Assembly (NCBI GenBank): GCA_910585765.1
Contig: CAJUES010000024.1
Span: 1 to 51,179 of the forward strand
DNA from: an uncultured Lachnospiraceae bacterium
Lineage (GTDB): Bacteria; Bacillota; Clostridia; Lachnospirales; Lachnospiraceae
Direction: 5' to 3'
DNA: 51,179 bases
Position 1 is the stretch's first letter. Each line of letters begins with the position of its first letter. The notes beneath the pieces were generated by a model. It saw nothing but the letters and a program-made list of their open reading frames with translations. It did not search any database and had not been told where the DNA came from. The translations under genes and the position numbers were made by a program. Shown here piece by piece: positions 1 through 6,776 of this stretch.

Positions 1-1479
1 GCGGAGATCTACGGCAACTTCTCGGAGCATCTCGGGCGCTGCATCTACGAGGGGCTCTATGTGGGCGAGGATTCCGAGATACCCAACACAAACGGGATGC
101 GCAATGATGTCGTGGCAGCGCTGCGCGAGATGAAGCTGCCGGTGCTGCGCTGGCCGGGCGGCTGCTTTGCGGACGAATACCACTGGAAGGACGGCATCGG
201 GCCGAAGGAATCCAGAAAGAAAATGATCAACACAAACTGGGGCGGTGTGACGGAGGATAACAGCTTTGGCACCCATGAGTTCTTTGAGTTGTGTGAGCAG
301 ATCGGCTGCAAGACATACATCAACGGCAATGTCGGCAGCGGAACGGTGCAGGAGATGTCCGAGTGGGTGGAGTACATGACGTTTGACGGTGTATCGCCCA
401 TGGCAGAGCTGAGGAAACAGAACGGTCATGAGAAGGCGTGGCATGTTGATTACTTCGGCGTGGGCAATGAAAACTGGGGCTGCGGCGGCAACATGACACC
501 GGGCTACTACGCTAATTTATATAGAAGATATCAGACATTTATCAGGAATTACAACAAAGACCGTCAGATCTTCAAGATCTGCGGCGGTCCCAATGTGAAC
601 GACACCTACTGGACGGAGGAAGTGTTAAAGACCTGTTATGAGAACGCGCCGAAAGGGGCGCACGGCTTTATGGACGGGCTGTCATTGCACTATTACACGC
701 ATCCGGGCGGATGGGAAAACAAGGGCAGCGCTACGGTGTTTGACGAGAAGACCTGGTATCAGACGCTCTACAGGGCACTTTATATAGAGGATCTGATCAA
801 GATGCACGCTGCGATCATGGATCAGTATGATCCCGAGAAGAAGATCGGACTGATCTGTGACGAGTGGGGGACGTGGTTTGACTGCGAGCCGGGGACGAAT
901 CCGGGATTTCTGTACCAGCAGAATACCATGCGCGACGCGCTCGTGGCAGGGCTCTCGCTCAACATATTCAACAAGCACTGCGACCGCGTGAAGATGGCGA
1001 ACATCGCGCAGCTGATCAATGTGCTGCAGGCGGTCATCCTCACGGACGGACCCAGGATGCTGCTCACACCGACTTACCATGTATTCCATATGTACAAGTA
1101 TCACCAGGATGCGGAGCTTGTGGAGAGCTACATCGACGGCGCGAAGGAGATCGGCATGGATGCCGACTATCGGGTTCCCAACCTTCAGGAGTCTGTCTCC
1201 GTTGACAAGGACGGCGTTGTGACGATCACCCTGAACAACCTTTCTGTCACGGACAGCGAGGATGTGCAGATCGCTTTTGCAGAGCTTCTGCCGGGCGAGG
1301 TGACGGCGGCGATCGTCACGAACAGGATGGACGCGTACAACACATTTGACAATCCTGACAATGTGAAGGAAGTCGAGTTCAACGACTTCAATGTGATCGA
1401 CAGGGGGATCCAGTTTACGATGCCTGCGTGCAGCGTCGTACAGTTCCGTGTCAGGAAATGGGACGGCGGTATGCTATAA
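1..1479 (+). CDS. alpha-N-arabinofuranosidase, GH51 (5' end outside window)
   Basis: Retaining arabinofuranosidase that removes terminal L-arabinose from arabinoxylan or arabinan oligosaccharides; no signal peptide can be judged because the N-terminus is cut off. The frame is open from base 1, and 492 residues are visible. GH51 enzymes are usually about 500 residues, so only a short N-terminal piece should be missing. The visible start, GNFSEHLGRCIYEGLYVG, is the typical GH51 N-terminal block. The acid/base Glu lies in GVGNENW (visible residue 157) and the nucleophile Glu in CDEWGTW (visible residue 288), both in a TIM barrel. The last ~110 residues form the usual C-terminal beta domain. The next gene starts 46 bases after the stop. 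Whether it belongs to a hemicellulose cluster to the left cannot be seen. Family assignment is secure; exact substrate is inferred. Confidence 0.93.
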   Translation, partial: AEIYGNFSEHLGRCIYEGLYVGEDSEIPNTNGMRNDVVAALREMKLPVLRWPGGCFADEYHWKDGIGPKESRKKMINTNWGGVTEDNSFGTHEFFELCEQIGCKTYINGNVGSGTVQEMSEWVEYMTFDGVSPMAELRKQNGHEKAWHVDYFGVGNENWGCGGNMTPGYYANLYRRYQTFIRNYNKDRQIFKICGGPNVNDTYWTEEVLKTCYENAPKGAHGFMDGLSLHYYTHPGGWENKGSATVFDEKTWYQTLYRALYIEDLIKMHAAIMDQYDPEKKIGLICDEWGTWFDCEPGTNPGFLYQQNTMRDALVAGLSLNIFNKHCDRVKMANIAQLINVLQAVILTDGPRMLLTPTYHVFHMYKYHQDAELVESYIDGAKEIGMDADYRVPNLQESVSVDKDGVVTITLNNLSVTDSEDVQIAFAELLPGEVTAAIVTNRMDAYNTFDNPDNVKEVEFNDFNVIDRGIQFTMPACSVVQFRVRKWDGGML

Positions 1480-1525
1480 TTATAATATCATAATAGGAAA
1501 ACGATCCTGCATGGAGGGGATGACC

Positions 1526-1795
1526 TTGGAGACAAACGGACAGGCGGAAGACAAAAAGCACTGTATCAAGTGCCTCCTGCGCGAGATGGACAAGGAAGCC
1601 TACATGGATAATCTATACGACTACATCCGGAGACTGGATGAGGAGATCAAAGCTGACCAGGCGCTCTATGAGGAGCGCCTGTCTGTCTGTAAAGCGTGTG
1701 ATTATCTCGAGGCGGGCATGTGCAGGGCGTGCGGATGCTTTGTGGAACTGCGCGCGGTGATCAGAAACAACGTGTGTTCTTATGGGAAGTGGTGA
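1526..1795 (+). CDS. small cysteine-rich protein, DUF6171-like
   Basis: An 89-residue protein of unknown function. I chose the TTG at 1526 as start because GGAGGGG (1513-1519) sits 6 bases upstream of it; ATGs at 1511 and 1520 overlap that ribosome binding site. The protein has four cysteine clusters: CIKC near the N-terminus, then CKAC, CRACGC and a final VCSY. A charged, probably helical stretch (DYIRRLDEEIKADQ) lies between the first and second. This pattern suggests metal binding (zinc or Fe-S). It resembles the small Clostridia family I recall as DUF6171, but I cannot confirm this without a search. It follows the GH51 gene closely and may be cotranscribed with it, though a functional link is not evident. 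Confidence 0.7.
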   Translation: METNGQAEDKKHCIKCLLREMDKEAYMDNLYDYIRRLDEEIKADQALYEERLSVCKACDYLEAGMCRACGCFVELRAVIRNNVCSYGKW

Positions 1796-1871
1796 GCAAT
1801 GCCCATACAGGTATAGGGAACTGTAGAAAAATAAAATTGAGATAAAATCAGAAAAACTTGGAAAAAAGTAG

Positions 1872-1900
1872 TTGACAATCAGGCTTCCAGGGTATATTCT
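1872..1900 (+). promoter_or_regulatory. putative SigA promoter of the fatty acid operon
   Basis: TTGACA at 1872-1877 and TATTCT at 1895-1900 are separated by 17 bases. Transcription would start near 1907, leaving a leader of about 155 bases before acpP. The three FabT-like palindromes begin immediately downstream, so bound repressor would block initiation or early elongation. Confidence 0.65.
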
Positions 1901-1915
1901 ATTGCCAGTAAATAC

Positions 1916-1960
1916 TTTGAAAGTCAAAATATTTGAATATCAAAACATTTGACGCTCAAA
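1916..1960 (+). promoter_or_regulatory. three tandem FabT-like operators
   Basis: Three copies of the palindrome TTTGA-N3-TCAAA lie at 1916-1928, 1932-1944 and 1948-1960, with spacers AAG, ATA and CGC. Their starts are exactly 16 bp apart. The motif matches the known FabT (MarR-family) box of streptococci, TTTGATTATCAAA at its core. A MarR/FabT-like gene closes this same operon (10628-11083), so acyl-ACP-dependent autoregulation is the natural reading. An extra TCAAA half-site is at 1966-1970. Confidence 0.8.
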
Positions 1961-2061
1961 ATAAATCAAAGTGTTGAAACCGGGATTCAGATCAGAAAGA
2001 ATAATCGAACGAAACAGAGAACGAAACAAAGTGAAATGAGAAGAGAAAGGATGGAGACAAC

Positions 2062-2295
2062 ATGTTAGAAAAGATTAAGGAGATCATCGAGGAGCAGCTG
2101 AACATCGAGGGCGTGGAGATCACGGAGGAGACCCGTTTCAAGGAGGATCTTGACGCGGATTCGCTCGACCTGTTCGAGCTTGTGGACGCATTTCAGGAGG
2201 AGTACGGCGTGGAGATCCCGCCCGAGGACTTAGAGCAGATCACGACCGTCGGCGCTGTCATCACGTATCTGAAGGATAAGGGTGTTGAGGCGTAA
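2062..2295 (+). CDS. acpP: acyl carrier protein
   Basis: A 77-residue acidic carrier protein that holds the growing acyl chain on a 4'-phosphopantetheine arm. The arm attaches to Ser34 in DADSLDLFEL, a normal DSLD-type site. The length is typical of AcpP. The start ATG at 2062 follows a purine-rich ribosome binding site (AAGGATGGAG). It is the first gene of the operon, 3 bases from fabK, and all later fab products act on its acyl forms. Regulation is probably through the three FabT-like boxes upstream. Confidence 0.95.
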   Translation: MLEKIKEIIEEQLNIEGVEITEETRFKEDLDADSLDLFELVDAFQEEYGVEIPPEDLEQITTVGAVITYLKDKGVEA

Positions 2296-2298
2296 TGC

Positions 2299-3234
2299 AT
2301 GAAAACTAGGATCACAGAACTTTTGGGAATAGAATATCCGATCATACAGGGCGGCATGGCATGGGTGGCTGAGCACAATCTGGCGGCGGCTGTGTCGGAA
2401 GCCGGGGGATTGGGCATCATCGGCGCGGGCGGCGCACCGGCGGATTTTGTCAGGGAGCAGATCCGTAGTGTGAAAGAGGTGACGGACAGACCTTTTGGCG
2501 TCAACATCATGCTGATGAATCCGGAGGCGGACGCGATCGCGCAGGTCATCGTCGACGAGGGCGTCAGGGTCGTCACGACCGGGGCAGGAAACCCGTCCAA
2601 GTATATGCAGATGTGGAAGGCGGCAGGCGTGAAGGTCATTCCTGTGGTCGCGAGTGTCGCGATGGCAAAGCTGATGCAGCGCGGCGGCGCGGACGCGGTT
2701 GTCGCGGAGGGTATGGAGAGCGGCGGGCACATCGGCTCGCTCACGACGATGGCGCTCGTGCCGCAGGTGGCGGACGCCGTGGAGATCCCGGTGATCGCGG
2801 CGGGCGGCATTGCGGACGGCAGAGGATTTGCTGCGGCATTCATGCTGGGTGCAGAGGCAGTGCAGATCGGCACGCGCTTCGTGGCGGCGTCAGAGTCCAT
2901 CGTACATGAGAACTACAAGGCGATGCTCATCAAGGCAAAGGATATCGACTCGGCGGTCACAGGCATGACGACCGGGCACCCTGTCAGGAGCATCCGCAAT
3001 AAAATGACGAAAGAGTACCTGAGGCTTGAGAAGGAAGGCGCAGACTTTATGGAGCTTGAAAAGCTTACCCTCGGCTCGCTGAAAAAGGCTGTCGTGGAGG
3101 GCGATGTGGTGAACGGTACGGTCATGGCAGGTCAGATCGCAGGGCTTGTCAGGAAGGAACAGCCGTGCAGGGAGATCATAACAGAGATTGTTGGGCAGGG
3201 CATGGCGCTCCTCAACAGAACATATCAGGACTGA
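2299..3234 (+). CDS. fabK: enoyl-ACP reductase II (FabK)
   Basis: FMN-dependent enoyl-ACP reductase that completes each elongation cycle, replacing FabI in many Firmicutes. It has 311 residues, as usual for FabK. It belongs to the nitronate monooxygenase-like TIM barrel fold. The N-terminal IEYPIIQGGMAWVA, the central GGHIGS and the phosphate-binding IAAGGIADGRG followed by GAEAVQIGTRF are characteristic. It lies directly after acpP. It lacks the C-terminal Cys cluster seen in the second nitronate monooxygenase-like protein of this operon (8567-9601), which separates the two. A 14-bp perfect hairpin follows the stop codon. Confidence 0.93.
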   Translation: MKTRITELLGIEYPIIQGGMAWVAEHNLAAAVSEAGGLGIIGAGGAPADFVREQIRSVKEVTDRPFGVNIMLMNPEADAIAQVIVDEGVRVVTTGAGNPSKYMQMWKAAGVKVIPVVASVAMAKLMQRGGADAVVAEGMESGGHIGSLTTMALVPQVADAVEIPVIAAGGIADGRGFAAAFMLGAEAVQIGTRFVAASESIVHENYKAMLIKAKDIDSAVTGMTTGHPVRSIRNKMTKEYLRLEKEGADFMELEKLTLGSLKKAVVEGDVVNGTVMAGQIAGLVRKEQPCREIITEIVGQGMALLNRTYQD

Positions 3235-3245
3235 TTCAGGGATCG

Positions 3246-3279
3246 ACAAGGTGCAGCAGCCGGAACTGCTGCACCTTGT
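3246..3279 (+). other. perfect 14-bp hairpin between fabK and fabD
   Basis: ACAAGGTGCAGCAG (3246-3259), loop CCGGAA, and its exact reverse complement (3266-3279). It is followed by AATATG rather than a T-run, so it is not an ordinary intrinsic terminator. It may stabilise or define the 3' end of the acpP-fabK mRNA segment, or serve as an RNase processing site. Confidence 0.8.
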
Positions 3280-3318
3280 AATATGATAGTAGCAGGAAGG
3301 AATAGAGAAAGGCAGAAA

Positions 3319-4242
3319 ATGAGCAGAACAGCATTTATTTTCCCGGGACAGGGTTCACAGTACGTGGGCATGGGAAAGGATTTTTATGATACATATGAGG
3401 AAGCAAGGAACGTCTACCGGCTTGCGGGCGAGGTGTCGGGACTTGACATGGAGGCGCTCTGCTTTACAGAGAACGACAGGCTCAACATCACGGAGTACAC
3501 GCAGATCGCGATGCTCGCCACAGAGGTGGCAGTCCTGAAGGTGCTCGAGTCAAAGGGCGTCAGGGCGGACATCACGGCGGGCTTGAGTCTGGGCGAGTAC
3601 GGCGCGCTGGCAGCAGCGGATGTCATGGATCTGAGGGATCTGTTTTACATTATCCGAAAGCGCGGGATCTTCATGCAGGAAGAATATCCAAAGGGCGGCG
3701 CCATGACAGCGGTGCTCGGACTTGGGAGCGATCAGGTTGAGGCGATCTGCAGCCGGACGGAGGGGATCGTGACCATCGCAAACTACAACTGCCCGGGGCA
3801 GGTCGTCATTACAGGCGAGGAGCGGGCGGTGACGGAGGCGGCGCAGGCACTGTCCGACGCCGGCGCAAAGCGCTGCGTGCCGCTTCGGGTCAGCGGTCCG
3901 TTCCACTCACAGCTGCTAAAGGGCGCGGGGGACAAGCTCGAGCGCGCGCTGCAGGACATCTGTCTCAGAGATCCTTCGATCCCGTACATCAGCAATGTGG
4001 ATGCGATCGAGGTGACGGAGGCGGCGCCGGTCAAGACACTGCTGAAAAACCAGGTGTCACATTCCGTTTGCTGGCAGCAGACGATCGAGAAGATGATCGC
4101 GGATGGCGTGGACACATTTATAGAGATCGGACCGGGAAAGACGCTGAGCGGATTTATGAAAAAGATCAGCAGGGATGTGAGATGCTTGAATATAGATAAA
4201 CTGGGAGATCTGGACAAGGCATTGGAGGAGTTGGGATGTTAA
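3319..4242 (+). CDS. fabD: malonyl-CoA:ACP transacylase (FabD)
   Basis: Transfers malonyl groups from CoA to AcpP to supply elongation. The ATG at 3319 is preferred over the upstream in-frame ATG at 3283 because the family N-terminus is TAFIFPGQGSQ, found here at residues 4-14. The catalytic Ser is in GLSLGEY (Ser90); many homologues have GHSLG, so Leu replaces the usual His next to Ser. The partner His is in GPFHSQLL (His196), and the C-terminal EIGPGKTLSGF block is present. Length is 307 residues, normal for FabD. The stop codon overlaps the fabG start by 7 bases, suggesting translational coupling. Confidence 0.94.
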   Translation: MSRTAFIFPGQGSQYVGMGKDFYDTYEEARNVYRLAGEVSGLDMEALCFTENDRLNITEYTQIAMLATEVAVLKVLESKGVRADITAGLSLGEYGALAAADVMDLRDLFYIIRKRGIFMQEEYPKGGAMTAVLGLGSDQVEAICSRTEGIVTIANYNCPGQVVITGEERAVTEAAQALSDAGAKRCVPLRVSGPFHSQLLKGAGDKLERALQDICLRDPSIPYISNVDAIEVTEAAPVKTLLKNQVSHSVCWQQTIEKMIADGVDTFIEIGPGKTLSGFMKKISRDVRCLNIDKLGDLDKALEELGC

Positions 4243-4976
4243 CGGGAAAAGTAGCTCTGGTGACAGGGGCAGGCAGAGGCATCGGAAGGACGATCGCGCG
4301 CACGCTGGCAAAAAACGGCGCGACGGTCATCGTGAATTACAACGGTTCTAAGGAGAGCGCGGAGGCGGTTGTCGCAGAGATCGTGCAGGACGGCGGCAGC
4401 GCGGAGGCGATGCAGTGCAATGTGGCTGATTTCGCATCCAGCGAGACGTTCGCAAAGGCGGTTCTGGAAAAGTACAAAAAGGTGGATATCCTCGTCAACA
4501 ACGCGGGTGTCACCAGGGATAACCTGATCATGCGCATGTCGGAGGCGGATTACGACGCCGTGCTCGACACAAACTTGAAGGGTGCCTTCAACATGATCAG
4601 GCATCTGGCGCGTGGCATGGTCAAACAAAGGAGCGGTAAGATCATCAACATCACCTCGGTGAGCGGTGTCCTTGGAAACGCGGGACAGTCCAACTACGCC
4701 GCGTCGAAGGCGGGGCTGATCGGACTGACCAAGAGTGTGGCGCGCGAGCTTGCGGGCAGGGGCATCAATGTCAATGCAGTCGCGCCGGGATTCATCGACA
4801 CGGATATGACCAGGAGTATGACGGAGGACGCAAAAAAAGCGCTGAACAGCATGATCCCCATGGGAAAGATGGGCAGCACGGAGGACATCGCGGATCTCGT
4901 CCTGTTTCTGGCGGGTGACCACTCGGACTACATCACCGGGCAGGTGATCTGCGTGGACGGCGGCATGGCAATGTGA
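4236..4976 (+). CDS. fabG: 3-oxoacyl-ACP reductase (FabG)
   Basis: NADPH-dependent short-chain dehydrogenase that reduces 3-ketoacyl-ACP to 3-hydroxyacyl-ACP. It has 246 residues. The Rossmann motif TGAGRGIGR is at residues 10-18, NNAG follows strand 4, and the catalytic Ser141, Tyr154 and Lys158 (YAASK) are all present. The C-terminal ITGQVICVDGGMAM is the FabG signature. The gene overlaps the fabD end and is followed by fabF 29 bases later. Operon position makes the FabG role much more likely than another dehydrogenase function. Confidence 0.95.
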   Translation: MLTGKVALVTGAGRGIGRTIARTLAKNGATVIVNYNGSKESAEAVVAEIVQDGGSAEAMQCNVADFASSETFAKAVLEKYKKVDILVNNAGVTRDNLIMRMSEADYDAVLDTNLKGAFNMIRHLARGMVKQRSGKIINITSVSGVLGNAGQSNYAASKAGLIGLTKSVARELAGRGINVNAVAPGFIDTDMTRSMTEDAKKALNSMIPMGKMGSTEDIADLVLFLAGDHSDYITGQVICVDGGMAM

Positions 4977-5005
4977 GACGTTTGGCGGGAAAGGAAGATG
5001 AGGAT

Positions 5006-6241
5006 ATGAAGAGAAGAGTAGTGGTAACAGGCATGGGTGCCGTAACCCCGATCGGCAATGACGTGGCATCCTTCTGGAACAGCGTCAAGGAGGGAAAGAT
5101 CGGATTTGGACCGATCTCCTATTTTGACACGACGGATTACAAGTGCAAACTGGCGGCGGAGGTCAAGGACTTCAACGCTGCCGACTACATGGACAGGAAA
5201 GCCGCGCGCAGGATGGAGCCCTTCTGCCAGTTTGCCGTTGCCGCGGCGAAGGAGGCGATCGAGGACGCCGGTCTGGATATGGCGAAGGAAGATCCCTACA
5301 GGGCAGGCTGTGCGGTGGGAAGCGGCATCGGAAGCCTGCAGGCGATGGAGCGGGAACACACCAGGCTCGAGGAGAAAGGACCCTCGAGGGTGGCACCGCT
5401 GCTGGTGCCGCTGATGATATCCAACATGGCAGCCGGAAACGTCAGCATTGCCTACAACCTCAAGGGCAAGAGCATCAATGTGGTGACGGCGTGCGCCACA
5501 GGTACAAACTCGATCGGCGAGGCGTTTCGGACGATCCAGTACGGCGACGCGGATATCATGGTGGCGGGCGGAACGGAGAGTTCCATCACGCCGATCGGCA
5601 TCGCGGGCTTTTCCTCCCTCACGGCGCTCTCGACCTGCGAGGATCCGGCGCGCTGCTCGATCCCGTTCGACAAGGACAGAAGCGGTTTCGTGATGGGCGA
5701 GGGCGCGGGCATCGTCGTGCTCGAGGAGCTCGAACACGCGCGGGCGCGCGGTGCCAGAATCTATGCGGAGGTTGTGGGGTACGGCTGCACGTCGGACGCA
5801 TTCCACATCACATCGCCGGCGGAGGACGGCGCGGGCGCGGCGGCAGCGATGCTGTGTGCCGTGAAGGACGCGGGCGCATCCCCGGAAGAGATCACGTACA
5901 TCAATGCCCACGGAACGTCGACGCACCACAACGACTTGTTCGAGACGAGGGCGATCAAGCTCGCGTTTGGCGGGCACGCCAGGAACATCAGGATCAACTC
6001 CACCAAGTCTATGGTAGGGCATCTGCTGGGTGCGGCGGGCGCCGTTGAGTTCGTAACCTGTGTGAAGGAGCTCGAGGAGGGCTATATCCACCGGACAGTC
6101 GGGCTTTCGGCGTGCGAGGAGGAGATGGATCTGGACTACTGCAAGGAGAGCAGCAGCGGGGATTTCGCGTATGCGCTGAGCAACTCGCTGGGATTTGGCG
6201 GGCACAACGCGAGCATCCTGATCAGGAGATACGCGGAGTGA
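5006..6241 (+). CDS. fabF: beta-ketoacyl-ACP synthase II (FabF)
   Basis: Condensing enzyme that elongates acyl-ACP with malonyl-ACP. The start at 5006 gives RRVVVTGMGAVTPIGND, the standard FabF N-terminus, and has AAGGAAGATGAGG upstream; an in-frame ATG at 4973 is less likely. The protein has 411 residues. The thiolase-fold triad is visible: Cys163 in VTACATG, His302 in AHGTST and His339 in VGHLLGAAGA. No FabB is seen in the window. The gap to fabZ is only 64 bases; accB, which often sits here in related operons, is absent. Confidence 0.95.
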   Translation: MKRRVVVTGMGAVTPIGNDVASFWNSVKEGKIGFGPISYFDTTDYKCKLAAEVKDFNAADYMDRKAARRMEPFCQFAVAAAKEAIEDAGLDMAKEDPYRAGCAVGSGIGSLQAMEREHTRLEEKGPSRVAPLLVPLMISNMAAGNVSIAYNLKGKSINVVTACATGTNSIGEAFRTIQYGDADIMVAGGTESSITPIGIAGFSSLTALSTCEDPARCSIPFDKDRSGFVMGEGAGIVVLEELEHARARGARIYAEVVGYGCTSDAFHITSPAEDGAGAAAAMLCAVKDAGASPEEITYINAHGTSTHHNDLFETRAIKLAFGGHARNIRINSTKSMVGHLLGAAGAVEFVTCVKELEEGYIHRTVGLSACEEEMDLDYCKESSSGDFAYALSNSLGFGGHNASILIRRYAE

Positions 6242-6305
6242 GCAGAATCGTTAGAGTGAAGCAGCAGAAAATAATAAGAACAGATAAAAGGAAAAGGTGA
6301 CACAT

Positions 6306-6737
6306 ATGTCAGTTTATACAGCCAGGGAGATCATGGAGATCATACCCCACAGGCATCCGTTCATGCTGATCGACACCATCGAGGAGCTTGAGGAGGGTGT
6401 CAGGGCAGTCGGGAAAAAGTGTGTGAGCTTCAACGAGCCCTATTTTGCAGGGCACTTTCCGGGGAATCCGGTCATGCCGGGCGTGCTGATCGTGGAGGCG
6501 CTGGCGCAGGTCGGAGCGGTCGCGCTGCTCGGACTGCCGGAGTGGAAGGGCAGGACAGCGTATTTTGCAGGGATCAACAAGGCGCGGTTCAAACAGAAGG
6601 TGCTGCCGGGGGACGTGCTGATGCTCGAGACGAAGATTACGAAGGTTAAAGGCCCGATCGGTGTCGGCGAGGCAGTCGCCACGGTCGACGGCAGGGTTGC
6701 CTGCAAGGCGGAGTTGATGTTTGCTATAGGAGCGTGA
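6306..6737 (+). CDS. fabZ: 3-hydroxyacyl-ACP dehydratase (FabZ)
   Basis: Hotdog-fold dehydratase producing trans-2-enoyl-ACP. The ATG at 6306 follows AAAGGTG by 6 bases; a GTG at 6297 is an alternative. Length is 143 residues. The active-site blocks IPHRHPFMLID and GHFPGNPVMPGVLIVEALAQ contain the catalytic His and Glu. FabZ normally lacks the isomerase activity needed to make unsaturated fatty acids, which matters because no FabA, FabM or FabN is present in the operon. Confidence 0.95.
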   Translation: MSVYTAREIMEIIPHRHPFMLIDTIEELEEGVRAVGKKCVSFNEPYFAGHFPGNPVMPGVLIVEALAQVGAVALLGLPEWKGRTAYFAGINKARFKQKVLPGDVLMLETKITKVKGPIGVGEAVATVDGRVACKAELMFAIGA

Positions 6738-6776
6738 AAGATTTGATATCTACGTGGGCAGCGAGGAGGCTGGATG

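Noticed and set aside
4928..6205. Long open frames antisense to fabG/fabF, and similarly antisense to GH36 (30846-32558) and the Amt-PII gene (23522-25138)
   Set aside because: They lie wholly opposite well-supported genes, are rich in His/Arg/Asp as expected for reverse frames of GC-rich codons, and have no recognisable domains or ribosome binding sites.
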